A DNA stretch of 64,000 nt from Amorphochlora amoebiformis (GCA_054601695.1 BAAHQB010000096.1:620001-684000), one strand, 5' to 3'; shown: positions 25,332-54,556, counted from the first letter of the stretch. The notes: a model not told the origin generated them from the sequence alone. Made by a program: numbers and translations.

Positions 25332-25489
25332 GTGTGTGTGTATATATGTATGAATATATATTTATATATTTTGTTATTTCAAATTATACATATATATATA
25401 TATGTGTGTGTGCGTGTGTGTATATACACGCACCTTTACATCTTAGGCGGATTACATCAACGAGATGTTCAGCGGACTACGTCTATAAC
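20855..25489 (+). CDS. GNAT-family N-acetyltransferase-like protein
   Basis: Exons: 20855-20992, 21062-21090, 21143-21348, 21432-21529, 21930-21980, 22213-22260, 22528-22611, 23721-23793. The phases agree. The segment [20 protein letters not shown] followed by TRMLDW fits the beta4-alpha3 acetyl-CoA loop of GNAT enzymes, with Arg in place of the first glycine of (R/Q)xxGx(G/A). [15 protein letters not shown] and a helix ending WKLAYAFSR follow. The N-terminus is basic ([13 protein letters not shown]). The 3' end is ambiguous. Splicing to an island at 24036 ends at the TAA at 24070. Islands at 24125-24165 ([13 protein letters not shown]) and 25448-25489 ([13 protein letters not shown], stop) join each other in phase and lie before the convergent gap, so they are probably the true end. 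Substrate unknown. Confidence 0.65.
22612..22870 (+). repeat. Donor-proximal polypyrimidine tract
   Basis: About 250 bases of C/T-rich sequence (CTCTCC and TCTCTC units) begin directly after the donor of the exon ending at 22611. On the sense strand it is pyrimidine. It opens a frame of Ser/Leu/Pro that I do not regard as coding. Confidence 0.85.
22905..23165 (+). repeat. Three copies of a ~45-bp unit between TA arrays
   Basis: ATCCATATGCATTATTCTAT followed by GTGATAGTTATA occurs at about 22909-22945 and 23116-23148. A partial copy (ATAGTTATATATACATATAT) lies at 23016-23035. The spacers are TA runs. The unit shows no similarity to the neighbouring exons. Confidence 0.75.
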
Positions 25490-25627
25490 AATTGGGCTCA
25501 AAAACTTGATCATCGCGTAATTTATGTGATATCACTACGAGATCATCATCATTTGATGCAATACATATTTATATATATTCTTCTGTAACGTACGTGTATA
25601 CATATAAAATTATACATGTATATGCAT

Positions 25628-25681
<54 letters not shown>

Positions 25682-25689
25682 GTGTATAT

Positions 25690-25737
<48 letters not shown>

Positions 25738-26007
25738 GTATAAAGTATATATATTATATATAGCCTATGATATATCATTAAACTATAGAGTATATATACT
25801 ATGCCATGATATAAATTGGTGCAAACATACTACGGTTGTATACTATTACTCCAAGGCGGGCCAAGTCCTGACTATAGCTATATGTCGCTACATGTGTACA
25901 GCTAGTACAGTCTAGACAGTGAGTAACTCCGCCGGGCCGCGGCACTGTGCTCAGTTCAATCATCTAGATCATATATGGTATAATTCAATACATATACCAA
26001 TAATACC

Positions 26008-26061
<54 letters not shown>

Positions 26062-26209
26062 ACTTATAAACACTATAGTACTGGCTATCATTCTCTTCTT
26101 CAAGAGACGATTTGAAATTTTAGTACTTCAATTATTAAATTCGTAATTCAGATTGACAACTAGTGAGCGCGATTATAGTTGAACACGTACTAGATAATGG
26201 AAGAAATAT
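25490..26209. other. Convergent intergenic region
   Basis: Lies between the GNAT gene end and the membrane-protein gene end. It holds TA arrays (25640-25735, 26010-26060) and complex sequence with several CTAG sites between 25890 and 26195. No coding island seen. Confidence 0.55.
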
Positions 26210-26791
26210 TCACAAAGGACGACAGGTCTCTTCCACTTCAATTTGTTCGTCGCTGTCCTTCTTAGCACGCTTATAGGCAAATGCAAGATCGACATAAACG
26301 AACACAAGCCACAGAAGAGCTATACCCATTCCGTGTATCACAATCACTCTCACGTTCTCTAATATGTTTTTACCATCAATGTAATCACCAACAATATCCA
26401 TTAATCCGATTCCAGGACCGCTCTCTGTTCCCCCCGGAAGAATAAATTCGCTCAAAGTAGAGGTCCATGAGGTCGCCCCAACCTCCCCGATAGCCCCTGC
26501 CCGAACAATTTCTGGGTCGGAGATGGATTCATCGAGAGTCTTAGAGACAATCTTGACTAGGGACATCTTCTCTGTTCGCTCTCCATTGTCGAATACCGCC
26601 GAGTTGGGCCTGCTCCCACGTGTATGGGTAGCGTTCGCAAGGGTTGACAGGTTGACGCCCGACGCGTTGTCCGCTAGTTGTGTCTGTAGAACGTCCGAAG
26701 TATGTTCAAATGCGTCCACCAAGTCCGGCTGTAGACAGGCCCCTGGCACCACCAGCCCAATCAAAAGCAATACCCCGCCAACGTCGCCCAT
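26210..26791 (-). CDS. Single-exon secretory or membrane protein, unrecognised
   Basis: An uninterrupted frame of 193 codons, the only intronless gene here. The ATG at 26791 is chosen because it directly precedes a signal-peptide-like stretch (VGGVLLLIGLVVPGAC). The middle is Ser/Thr/Asp-rich with NAS and NAT sequons. Near the C-terminus a hydrophobic segment (IHGMGIALLWLVFVYVDLAF) is followed by basic AYKRAKK and an acidic tail. This suggests a type I single-span protein with a short cytosolic tail. I recognise no domain. It diverges from the next gene with only 133 bp between the start codons. Confidence 0.6.
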   Translation of the reverse strand: MGDVGGVLLLIGLVVPGACLQPDLVDAFEHTSDVLQTQLADNASGVNLSTLANATHTRGSRPNSAVFDNGERTEKMSLVKIVSKTLDESISDPEIVRAGAIGEVGATSWTSTLSEFILPGGTESGPGIGLMDIVGDYIDGKNILENVRVIVIHGMGIALLWLVFVYVDLAFAYKRAKKDSDEQIEVEETCRPL

Positions 26792-26924
26792 TCCGCGCGT
26801 GTAATTAGGTAAATTATTTGAAATTTGCAATATCTCACCGAATTGTTAATTCCGCGGAATTCTCCTTGGAAATTAATTTCGGGAAGGCTGTCACAGGTGT
26901 GCGCGAGCCCAGGAGAGAGTGCAG
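26792..26924. promoter_or_regulatory. Compact divergent promoter with 14-bp perfect palindrome
   Basis: Between two divergent ATGs. AATTCCGCGGAATT at 26848-26861 is a perfect palindrome near the middle. Binding function is inferred from position and symmetry only. Confidence 0.4.
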
Positions 26925-30128
<3,204 letters not shown>

Positions 30129-30592
30129 GCTACTAACTAGTGTATTGAAACTTTTTATGATTAGAACTGCTATCCAATCTAGCATGAGGTGAGCTTTGGT
30201 CTAGTATACCCTACAGTATATCGATCATATATTCTAGATGTTTGTATTTAGATCTCAAAGTCACATGGCTGAGTGTCTCTAGGTCTGTACTGGAGTAAAC
30301 CAACAAAATAAAAAACTGTAATACTGACGCTACAGGTCAAATCGGATATCACTATCAGTGTATCACTAACGGTTACATGATAATCTAGTACTGAGTAGAT
30401 GCCGCCAGGCTAGTCTCTGCATCTTGATGACACAATTACCCTAGCATCTGGTTAATGTTTGCTGCTACTCTTGCAAAGTACTTAATGATATCACCTACTA
30501 AGCTAGTAAGTTATTGTATCTGAGGGCGAAATACCTGATCATGAATAATTCAAGTGACTGATTTTCTGTGCCAATTTGCAGTTTTAACCAGT
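30129..30592. other. Convergent intergenic region, CTAG-rich
   Basis: 464 bp of complex AT-rich sequence between two gene 3' ends. It contains about nine CTAG sites (about two expected) and no TA array. No coding island. Confidence 0.65.
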
Positions 30593-30763
30593 TTAATTCT
30601 GGCCTAAAATTATCTTCAACCCTTCCATCTCTTTCACAAGTTCGCATTCACGTGAAATCTGTGCACACACATATATATATATATATATTCATATATATAT
30701 ATATTATATTTATATGAATATATATATATATATATATATGTATTACATATTTACATGTTGTGT

Positions 30764-30828
<65 letters not shown>

Positions 30829-31122
30829 CATACCTTTATATTTATTTATACACACACACATATAAATATATATATATATATATATTATTTATAAAATATA
30901 CAAAGGTGTGGATTTATATATGTCATATTATAATTAAAAATTCACATGAAACAAATACGCAAGGTGTATCACCTTCTCCTTCTGTGCTTGATTGAGGGCT
31001 TCACCAGCCTTTACTTTTGCCTTGATCTGCTCAATCTGCCTTAGTTTCTGAAGGCGATAATATACACATAAATATATACGTACATAAATATATATATATA
31101 TATATATTTATATTTGTATGAG

Positions 31123-31154
<32 letters not shown>

Positions 31155-31200
31155 ATAAAATGTAAATACACATTCATGTTCATGTACACATATGTGTATG

Positions 31201-31238
<38 letters not shown>

Positions 31239-31307
31239 AATGAATATATACACATACACATATATATTATATACATAATATATTTATATATATATATACA
31301 GATATAC

Positions 31308-31343
<36 letters not shown>

Positions 31344-31477
31344 ACATATACCTATCTCCCCCCCTCTTTCCTCCCTCTTTCCCCCTCTTGCTCTATCTTC
31401 TCTTAAACTCTACAACCCCACACAAGTCCTATTACATTATACCTAATCCCAATCCTAACTCAACCCTCTTGTGTGTA

Positions 31478-31515
<38 letters not shown>

Positions 31516-31725
31516 TAAATGTATATGTTTGTGCAATATATAGAAAATATATATATATATATATGTATATTATATATATATATATATATACATTTGTATA
31601 TCATACATATATATATATACTATATATATATATATATACATACATATATATATATAGATATATATATATATAAGTATATACATATATATATATATATATA
31701 TTACAATACACACACATATATATAT

Positions 31726-31759
<34 letters not shown>

Positions 31760-32201
31760 TTGTATATACTCATATATACACATATATATATATATATACA
31801 TTACATATACATACACATACATGTATACACACACATATTGTATGATATGGATACATACATGTATTATACATATACATATATATATACATATGTATACATA
31901 TATATATATACATATTGTATGATATGGATGTAAACATACAAAATTCACGTGTACATACATGATACATAAATATAAACATATAGTTCTACATTTATATATA
32001 TACTTTCACATTCCCACACACACACACACACATATGTATATATGAATATATATTATATATTATATATATATATATATAGATACATATATATACATATATA
32101 TCATAAATATATATATATATATATATATATTTATACATATAGATATACATATATATTTATATATATATATTTATTTTTACTACATACACACACATACACA
32201 C

Positions 32202-32255
<54 letters not shown>

Positions 32256-32283
32256 TGTGTATAACACGTGTATATATACATAT

Positions 32284-32330
<47 letters not shown>

Positions 32331-32595
32331 TATAAATGTACATATAAATATATATACATATAATATATAAATATACTTGCAATACATATAAAAGTTCACA
32401 AAATATTTTTTTTTTCATAGAACATGTACATGTCTATTTATGTATAAATATGTCCTATACGTATATCGAGTGACCTAAACCATTCAGTGCATACATATAT
32501 ATGTATATACATATATATATATATATGTATAATAAAATTTTACACATAATATATATATATATATATACACATATATATATATGTATATATATATT

Positions 32596-32651
<56 letters not shown>

Positions 32652-32766
32652 TTGACCTTGGTTATTGAGCGCAGTTTCTTTGATATTTTCTGCGTATCCT
32701 GCTCAGGGGCTTCGGGTGCTGGGGGCTAGTCATATGTGATATATATATACATATATACATATATAT

Positions 32767-32799
<33 letters not shown>

Positions 32800-32971
32800 G
32801 ATATATTATATATATATATATATATATATGTGAATATATCATAAATATATATACCTTCGACATCTAAATATGAACACTATGAAAACACAGGCAAGTCACC
32901 TGCGAATTCTCGACATCATTCGGTTTAGGACTTGCTTTCTGTTCCTCCTATATATATATATATGTATATAT

Positions 32972-33002
<31 letters not shown>

Positions 33003-33040
33003 TGTATATATGTATATAATATATATATATATATTATACA

Positions 33041-33077
<37 letters not shown>

Positions 33078-33177
33078 ATATATATCACATACATATGCAT
33101 GCATATGCGTATGAATATGAATATATATATAATATATGTATATATATATATTTATGTAACATATACATATATAAATA

Positions 33178-33276
<99 letters not shown>

Positions 33277-33359
33277 TAATACACACACACACGCACACAC
33301 TACATCTGAATAAATATGCATGTATATATGTATATATATGCATATATATATATACATAT

Positions 33360-33423
<64 letters not shown>

Positions 33424-33575
33424 TATATATATATGCATTAGGCGGAAAATTTAGGACGTAGGAGGAAATCAAGCGAGACACCAGAGAGAAGGGAGTGTAT
33501 GTCAGACAGACACCGTATAGATGAGAGGAAGAGAGAAATAGATGAAAAATAAGTGATGGAAGGGACGTGAAGGTC

Positions 33576-33608
<33 letters not shown>

Positions 33609-33900
33609 ATATATATATATGTGTGTGTGTATTATATACATAAGCGAATATATATACAGTGGAAATAGAGATAGAGAGAGACGAGAGATAGAAGGAAAGA
33701 CGCGGAGAGATGGTAAGAGAAAGCAAAATATCTGAGTAAACCTTTACACTTTTAGTTTCGCTGGTCTTTGCCTGTGTGGTTTATGAATTAAGTTAAAACA
33801 TGGTAATATCGGAGTGTATATACGCATTCGTAAATATGTGTATCCTAATATGTGTCAATGAGTAGTAGTATATATATAAATATATATATATATACATATA

Positions 33901-33931
<31 letters not shown>

Positions 33932-33994
33932 CATATATATAATTTACGTAATGTAATATATGTGATATAATATCTATAATATATATATATGTAT

Positions 33995-34048
<54 letters not shown>

Positions 34049-34090
34049 GGTATGTATGTATATTATATCAATATGTATAAATACACCCAT

Positions 34091-34122
<32 letters not shown>

Positions 34123-34224
34123 ATACATAACTTTTATGTGCATTATTATCTATAACCCTGGCTTTTTCCTCTCTTTTCCTTGCGCGCTGTGCGCGTCGTT
34201 TTTCGGCCCTGTATATATATGGGA

Positions 34225-34259
<35 letters not shown>

Positions 34260-34337
34260 GAAAACTTTTTACACACTATATATATATATATATATATTGT
34301 AATATTTTATATATTTACGTTTATATTTATATATACC

Positions 34338-34371
<34 letters not shown>

Positions 34372-34376
34372 TACAT

Positions 34377-34440
<64 letters not shown>

Positions 34441-34455
34441 GTATATACACGTATG

Positions 34456-34491
<36 letters not shown>

Positions 34492-34724
34492 CTGTATAAT
34501 ATGCATATATTATATATATATATATATATTTTATACATATTATATATATATATATATATTATATAACATGTATATATATATATATTCATATGTAAGAGTA
34601 TCAATAAATATATGGAAGTATATATGTATCTACATACAGTGTTCCATACCTTTTCTCTGCGGCTGTTTTATGCTCATGTACACGCTGCAGATGTACTGGA
34701 GCTCCCGGAATATATCTGATATAT

Positions 34725-34759
<35 letters not shown>

Positions 34760-34953
34760 TTGTATGTATAAAAAATGTCTGTTATATATATCTGTATATA
34801 TATACATATACAAATATATATATATATATATATGTATATATGTACAATATATATATATGTGCTATATATACACATGTATATATATATTTATATACATATA
34901 CATAAATATATATATTGAATATATATACATATACATATATTTTTATATATGCG

Positions 34954-34987
<34 letters not shown>

Positions 34988-35022
34988 TAATATACATGTA
35001 AACGTGTACAAAATTAAATATG

Positions 35023-35068
<46 letters not shown>

Positions 35069-35153
35069 ATATATATATAATATATGTATATATGTATGTA
35101 TATAAACCTATAAAAGTTATATATGTGCTATATATATGTGAATATATATATAT

Positions 35154-35205
<52 letters not shown>

Positions 35206-35630
35206 ACGTCCACAAATAAAATCTATATATTTGGAGACATTAAATTTGGAGACAATATAATACGTTATATATATATATTTATATACATATACATATATAT
35301 ATTTAGTATATATTACATATTACACATACCCCTTGGCACGCTTTCGTCGTTCTGCCTCAGCGAGGGCCTCCCTGCTCTTGTACGTAGATATATCCAGCTC
35401 CTCGCTCTTAAATCCTGCCCTAATTACCACGTCCTGCGAACAATTGCTCGAATTTCAGTTTTTTTCAAAAAACTACTTGTTCATTTTGTTTGTTGAGAAT
35501 GGGAAGAGAGTGGATACATATATATATATATATATTATATATTATTAACGTATTTATTTTATTATGTACGTGTATATATACATACATAATATATAATGTA
35601 TACATATCTATATACACATTATATATATAT

Positions 35631-35718
<88 letters not shown>

Positions 35719-35735
35719 GTAATATGCATATAATG

Positions 35736-35805
<70 letters not shown>

Positions 35806-35853
35806 TATATATATATATATATATATACATACATGTATATACAAACATATATA

Positions 35854-35896
<43 letters not shown>

Positions 35897-36003
35897 TAAC
35901 GTATGAAATTATAATATTACGCATATTATAATTTGTACCAAATATCTGTTTTACATAAATTATGTACATAAATTAAAAACATTGTTTACATTTATACGTG
36001 GAT

Positions 36004-36057
<54 letters not shown>

Positions 36058-36139
36058 GTATATATTGTGTATGTATAAGTTACATATATATACACATATA
36101 TATATACATATATATTATATATATATTTTTATATATATA

Positions 36140-36181
<42 letters not shown>

Positions 36182-36377
36182 ATATATATATATATATATA
36201 TGATATACACATACATATATTTATACACACATGCATATATATATATATATATATTAGACTGATTTCTATTTTTGTATGTATATGTATACATGTCATTTGT
36301 ATATTAGCAATATAAATCCAATTTACAGATTTGATACACCCACCTTTCGAACAGTACCATCCTTCCTCCTCGACCCA
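30593..36377 (-). CDS. PYM: PYM-like exon-junction-complex recycling factor
   Basis: PYM (WIBG) binds Mago-Y14 and 40S ribosomes and strips exon junction complexes from mRNA in the cytoplasm. Exons, reading leftwards: 36344-36377, 35324-35433, 34650-34715, 34157-34208, 33743-33772, 32900-32947, 32657-32725, 30973-31047, 30593-30658. They join in phase. The N-terminal motif [20 protein letters not shown] with following Y-K-S matches the conserved PYM N-terminus. A basic KR/E helix ([17 protein letters not shown]) and the C-terminal block [32 protein letters not shown] also fit the family. The first coding exon is not found: exon 36344-36377 enters in phase 2 and a 24-30-base intron upstream is the likeliest link. 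The protein suits a gene-dense, intron-rich genome, where EJC turnover should matter. Confidence 0.82.
31340..31475 (+). repeat. C/T-rich tract in last PYM intron
   Basis: Plus-strand pyrimidine sequence (CCCCCCTCTTTCC, then CTAATCCCAATCCTAACTC, which resembles degenerate telomere-like CCCTAA). The transcript strand is purine here. Confidence 0.6.
33455..33735 (+). repeat. Purine-rich tract next to PYM donor
   Basis: Plus-strand G/A-rich sequence (GAGAGAAATAGATG, AGATAGAGAGAGACGAGAG) interrupted by a TA run. It lies immediately downstream, in transcript sense, of the PYM exon 33743-33772, where the transcript reads C/T-rich. Confidence 0.65.
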
Positions 36378-36440
36378 CTAATAACACGAGTCTAACAACA
36401 TACCACTCATCCAAATCAACACCTTGCCCTTAACCAACAG

Positions 36441-37026
36441 TCAAAATTCAACCTCTTCTGGAGCATTTTGCTTAGAGAGATTAGACGTCGGTCTAGTCTT
36501 GCCCACCGAAGTAGCCCTAACAACTGCCGTCGGCTTCTCTGATGAGGCCGGAGGCTTACTGGTCTCTACAACGGGTACCACAGGCTTTCTGGTACACAGA
36601 TTATTGTATCATTCAAAATGGTGCATGAATCCAAGCGTGAGACAGATGAGGAAAAATGGGAGGTCTTACCCATTGGAAAGCGGATAATTCTTGGGCAAAC
36701 GCTTGGCGTCTTCCTTCGTCTTCACCTGTGGGGTAACTTTAGGCTTCTGAGTTCATATTACGAGAGAGTTACGGACGTAGACGAAGAGGGAACGAGATAG
36801 CTTGCCGTCCAAGCCTGGATAAGCAGTGTTAGCGCCATATAATCAACGACACGTAACCACTTACCGAATCTGGTCGCCTTCGTGACATTATACCTGCAAA
36901 GAAAAAGCCAGCCCGGATAAGGATATGCTAGCTTCCCGTCGGTGATGGTTCTAACCTCTTAAGGAACTCCTCATCGGCCTTTAGGAGCCGCAGACACTTC
37001 TCGGCTCCAAGCTCCCGACGACTCAT
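36441..37026 (-). CDS. Small unrecognised protein, Lys/Pro/Thr-rich C-terminus
   Basis: Exons, reading leftwards: 36956-37026, 36865-36893, 36783-36814, 36670-36746, 36441-36588. They join to 118 codons plus TGA. The N-terminus is MSRRELGAEKCLRLLKADEE, then FLKRYNVTKATRF. The C-terminal half is low complexity (PVVETSKPPASSEKP). Introns are 28 to 90 bases and hold no TA arrays, unlike almost all other genes here. It lies only 63 bases upstream of the first PYM exon on the same strand. It may be the true 5' part of the PYM transcription unit or an independent gene. No domain recognised. Confidence 0.55.
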
Positions 37027-37289
37027 TGCGCCGATAATTTGATTTCATTTGGGACCCGGGTTTCTTACGGGTAAACCCGGGGTTTCTAAGGAACCCCCGG
37101 GATTTATTTAGGTAATACGTGGATTCTCGACTCCATAGACTCGGTCTGGCCACATCTCAAACCCCTTCCTTAGAGACGACCCCCGATGCGCCAAGCTAAG
37201 TACAGTCGTATATCCTTTGTTTCCGTGTTCTCACGAGGACTTTCTTCAGTGTCTGGGTCTGGCTTCCCGTCCTTGCAATTTGCAGCTGC
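37027..37289. promoter_or_regulatory. Divergent promoter with CCCGGG cluster
   Basis: Between the small minus gene and pirin. CCCGGG occurs at 37055-37060, ACCCGGGG near 37075 and CCCGGGAT at 37096-37103, with inverted GGGTTT/AAACCC words around them. An alternative upstream ATG for pirin at 37188 would encode a Ser/Arg-rich leader but meets a stop. Confidence 0.5.
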
Positions 37290-37719
37290 ATGATAAGCAA
37301 AGCCCCTCAACTCAGGACAGCCCTCCGCTACATCCCGAGCGACAAGCTCTTCGTGTCCGAACGTACGAACGTCTTCATGAGGCCACTAGTTTTGTTTTTA
37401 TTTGGTCTATCTTTCAGCGGTCCCTAGGATGTTTGGAAACCCTCCGAACAAGCGGACAGAGAACTGGACAAATGACAACTGGCTCAAGAGTCGGTTCCAC
37501 TTTAGCTTCGCGGAATATAACAACTTCGGGAATAGCAACTATGGTGTTCTGCGAGTGATGAATGACGTAAGTTTCAGCTTATTCGGTGATCGATATCTTA
37601 GCTGAATCCCGTGTGGCTGACAGGATCTCGTGCAGCCGAAGCGTGGATTTGGAACGCATGGGCATAGGTGGGCTGCATGTTGAGGATATATGATGTGTGT
37701 ACGTGTATAAATGCATATA

Positions 37720-37750
<31 letters not shown>

Positions 37751-37817
37751 TATATATATATTATATATATATATATATGTATGCATATTATATATACATT
37801 TACACATATACACATAC

Positions 37818-37848
<31 letters not shown>

Positions 37849-37930
37849 CAATACATATATCTATATATATATATATATATGTTCACATATATACATACAT
37901 ATATATATATATATACATATATGCATATGT

Positions 37931-37962
<32 letters not shown>

Positions 37963-37984
37963 TATATTTATTTAAATATTGATA

Positions 37985-38026
<42 letters not shown>

Positions 38027-38066
38027 TTTATGTGTACAATATATATATATATTATATATATATATG

Positions 38067-38099
<33 letters not shown>

Positions 38100-38569
38100 A
38101 TATATATATATATTACATGTCTATATATATCTTCATATTATATATATACATATATATATATATATATACATATATGAACATAAATAAAAATATAATTATA
38201 TATGTTTACACATAGATTAATATGTAAGTGGTTTTATTAATAAAAATCAGCTTGTGTAAGTATTAATTTAAATCCTTTGTTCCAGAATTAAGTATAAACC
38301 CAAATAAACCCTATTCCAGAAACATGGAAATCGTTACATACGTCGTTCAAGGAAAATTGTCTCACCAGGTGACATCTAAAATATGTATTAATATTACATA
38401 TATATATATATATATTATAGATACATATATATATATATATATAGGTGTGTATACATACATATATATATATATACACACATATGTATATATATATATATAT
38501 ATATATGTATACATATGTATATATATACACACATATATATATATATAATATATATTGAATATACATATC

Positions 38570-38604
<35 letters not shown>

Positions 38605-38662
38605 ATATATTATATTATGGATATATATATAAACAATATTATATACATATGTGTATATATAT

Positions 38663-38726
<64 letters not shown>

Positions 38727-38733
38727 TATATAC

Positions 38734-38770
<37 letters not shown>

Positions 38771-38772
38771 AC

Positions 38773-38804
<32 letters not shown>

Positions 38805-38941
38805 TATACATATATATGTGTGTGTCTGTGTGTGTGTGTATATACATGTGTGTGTATGCAAGTAATGTATTTTAACGTTTGTATAAATAAACATATTATG
38901 TATGAGCTTGTGGTTATGTATATGTAAACATTATACACACG

Positions 38942-38984
<43 letters not shown>

Positions 38985-39654
38985 TATATTACCTGTACAA
39001 ATAATGTACACAGACATGTATGTGGTACTTATGAATAAAATATACAGGATTCATTAGGGACTAAGGAGAGTCTGGGCAGAGGCTCTATTCAGTTTATGAC
39101 TGCCGGAACCGGTGTAGCACACTCTGAGACCAACGATGATCAAGAACCCCTTCGCTTTATTCAAATGTGAGTATTTTTTCTACTTTTATATTACAAATAT
39201 ATACATATCCGTATTTTTTTTTACATTTGTGTACATATACACACATGTAATAATTTATATTTACGTATTAGGTAATGCGTATACCCACGTTATGTACAGA
39301 CTAATATATTACATAAACATACACATGTAAACAAGCACAATCACATAATAATGAACTCCTCAGGTGGCTCCTTCCGACCTCAAATGGACTCAAACCAAAC
39401 TACGGAAGCATGTGCGGCGACAACCTTGACCTTACGAACAAGTTTGCCCACCTGGTATCCTCAGTGGAGTCTTCTAGGGACACTCCCGTTAAGATCAACT
39501 GCGACGCAAATATACAAGTAGCCGAGATCTCGAAGGGTATTGACGTGTGTAAGTTGTATATGCTTGTATGTTTAAGTGTTTATGATGTATTTTTACATAC
39601 AAGATATCTGTGTCACACACACACAATATATGTATATATATATATATATATGTA

Positions 39655-39727
<73 letters not shown>

Positions 39728-40103
39728 ATATATGTACTAATATGGAAGTATATATATATATATATTATATGTATTTATATGTAAAATATACATTCACATA
39801 CACACACATATATATACAGCTGTATGATATATATACAGCTGTATGCCACATCACACATCCAAAAGTACTCAAACACATATAAAAACAGGGAAAACTGTAG
39901 AAATCGACCTCAAAGAAGGGCGTCAGGCATACTTTCTTGCTGTAGAGGGCAACCCTGTCATTAGCGGGTCCTTCGGAAAGCAATCATTCAAGCAACATGA
40001 CGCTGCTGAGCTCAAGGGAGGAGAGAGCTTTATAGTACAAGGCCCCGGCCATGTTTTGGTAGTTGAGATGGCTGAGGCCGAAGGAGGAAGGACTGATCTT
40101 TAG
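37290..40103 (+). CDS. Pirin family protein (bicupin)
   Basis: Exons: 37290-37362, 37418-37566, 37624-37667, 38320-38368, 39048-39166, 39364-39548, 39889-40103, joining to 277 codons plus TAG. The N-terminal cupin is clear: [88 protein letters not shown]. The two pirin metal-site motifs (H-x-H near GTHGHR, and H...E around GVAHSE) are present. The C-terminal cupin ends with [13 protein letters not shown]. Bacterial relatives cleave quercetin; eukaryotic pirins are iron proteins with regulatory roles, so the substrate is open. Three early introns are short and the later ones are TA-rich. The start is the first ATG that splices in phase (donor gtacga at 37363) and is less certain than the rest. 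Confidence 0.93.
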
Positions 40104-40502
40104 CTTCGATAGTTCACTGTACTTAATAGGGTGAAGAAGCTAGAATCTGCCGTTGACCAATTAAGTTTACCGTATGGAGAATTTTAATTTTGTATCTTTA
40201 AAATCTAGAACCGTGTATCTCGATGATCACTGGAGATACTATCAGCTAGCCCAAATTAGTAGCACGTATAGGTATAGACTCACATGTATTTTAATATTGA
40301 GGCTTCTCTCTTTCTCTCTCAGATTACTAACATCACCATATGCATAATGCGGCATCCATACTACAGTTACATATCGTCTGCATTTAATTACCTGAACATC
40401 GACATTATTGCTAGGAGCCACGGGCCGCATGTACCACAATTGATTAAAATAATTTTTACGTGAGAGTGCGGGCCAACACGAGTTAGTGCAATTGAAACTA
40501 TG
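40104..40502. other. Convergent intergenic region
   Basis: 399 bp between the 3' ends of pirin and the DUF4336 gene. Complex sequence without TA arrays, with four CTAG sites (near 40140, 40206, 40250, 40413). Confidence 0.6.
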
Positions 40503-53005
<12,503 letters not shown>

Positions 53006-53531
53006 CTGAGGAGATATCGCGAGGTTGGACAAGCTCAAATGCAAACCCTAACTCTCTCTTTCGCCTGGTTCGTGACTTTCAGGAAATGGAGCAATGCAAC
53101 ACCTACCGGAGCAGATAGAACAGATGGGGTCCGTGAAACCGAACGCGCGAAAGGTTGCATTCCGCGCGCAACGACGACAGGAAGGGTGAGCCAAATACCC
53201 AAACCACGTGGCCATAAGTTAGACATTCCTTGCTCCTAAGATTTCGTGCAAAAAATTAAAAATAGACTATCTAGTCGGTGGGGAGGTTTATGGATCCAAG
53301 TGCGTGTGGTGGGACAAATAAATGTACCCTCACGTTGCAAGGCAATGGTGTATTCTTGGTGTGGATGGGCTTGGTCGTGCGACGGGATATTACAAGGAGA
53401 TCTAACAGACATCTCGAACCGGGATCTGGGATACCTGCCGGTAGTACCGATTCGAGAATCCCCAAGCAATCCCGGGATAACCGGGATTCTAACAGTGGAG
53501 GAGCAATTCGCGAAGGCTCACGCGAGAAGCC
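53006..53531. promoter_or_regulatory. Divergent promoter region, DUF4336 / RAD6
   Basis: 526 bp of complex, comparatively GC-rich sequence. CCCGGGAT lies at 53471-53478, 53 bases before the RAD6 ATG, followed by a second CCGGGATT at 53481. A long plus-strand open frame across 52811-53239 is antisense to DUF4336 exon 1 and is not called. Confidence 0.5.
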
Positions 53532-54223
53532 ATGGCCACCCCGGCGAAGCGAAGACTTATGCGCGACTTTAGGAGATTACAGCAGGATCCACCACAGGGT
53601 GTAACTGCTGCCCCGGAAGAAAATAACATCTTGAAATGGAACGCTGTGATTTTTGGGTGAGTTAAAACGTGCCCTCCGAAACATTCGCAACCATAACGCT
53701 TTTCGCAGCCCAGATGACACTCCTTGGGAAGGAGGGACGTTCAAGCTGACCCTTGAGTTCACGGAAGACTACCCAAACAAGCCACCGAACGTCGTATTCG
53801 TCACCAAGATGTTCCACCCTAACAGTTGAGTACAGATTAAAGCATTCGTCTTTTGTTCTGATAAGGTGTTATATCACAGTTTACGCGAACGGTCAGATTT
53901 GTTTAGACATCCTGCAAAACCAATGGAGTCCCATATATGATATCGCCGCCATCCTCACCTCCATACAATCTTTGCTCACCGATCCAAACCCGAACTCACC
54001 TGCAAACGTAGAGGCGGCAAAGTTATACCAAAGCAATAGGAGGGAGTACGACAGGAAGGTGATGCAATTTGTGGAGGAAAGCTGGGATGATGACGAGGAT
54101 GAGGATGAGGACGACGAAGAGGAGGACAGCAAGGTTAAGGAAAAATTAGAAGAGAAAAAGAGTGTTGGTAGTGCTGCCTCCGAGGAGAAAAAAACAGAGG
54201 AAAAGTCAGAGTCCAAGATATAA
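53532..54223 (+). CDS. RAD6: RAD6/UBC2-type ubiquitin-conjugating enzyme E2 with acidic tail
   Basis: Exons 53532-53656, 53709-53824 and 53880-54223 give 194 codons. The N-terminus [20 protein letters not shown] is characteristic of Rad6/UBE2A. The core follows: [47 protein letters not shown] with the catalytic cysteine, and [18 protein letters not shown]. After residue about 150 comes an Asp/Glu-rich stretch ([15 protein letters not shown]) and then a Lys/Glu-rich tail, as in budding yeast Rad6 and unlike the short animal and plant forms. In known systems Rad6 works with RING E3s on PCNA (Rad18), histone H2B (Bre1) and N-degron substrates. The two introns are short and free of TA arrays. Confidence 0.97.
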
Positions 54224-54364
54224 GAGTGAGTTATGAGCATGACCAAACTCTGAGAATGAAAATATGAACAGTTTACTCGTATGCGATATCATGCCAATAT
54301 GGATACACATACATACAGAAGGAGATACTAGAGATAATTACAAGTACATCATCATATGTGTAAA

Positions 54365-54410
<46 letters not shown>

Positions 54411-54512
54411 TACATATATGCATAATATCGTATTAAATTTTACTGATATGTAGCTACAAGCCTATCTACTATATAGCTAGTGTTGTACGGTAACTTGTAC
54501 CGATGATGACTC

Positions 54513-54556
<44 letters not shown>

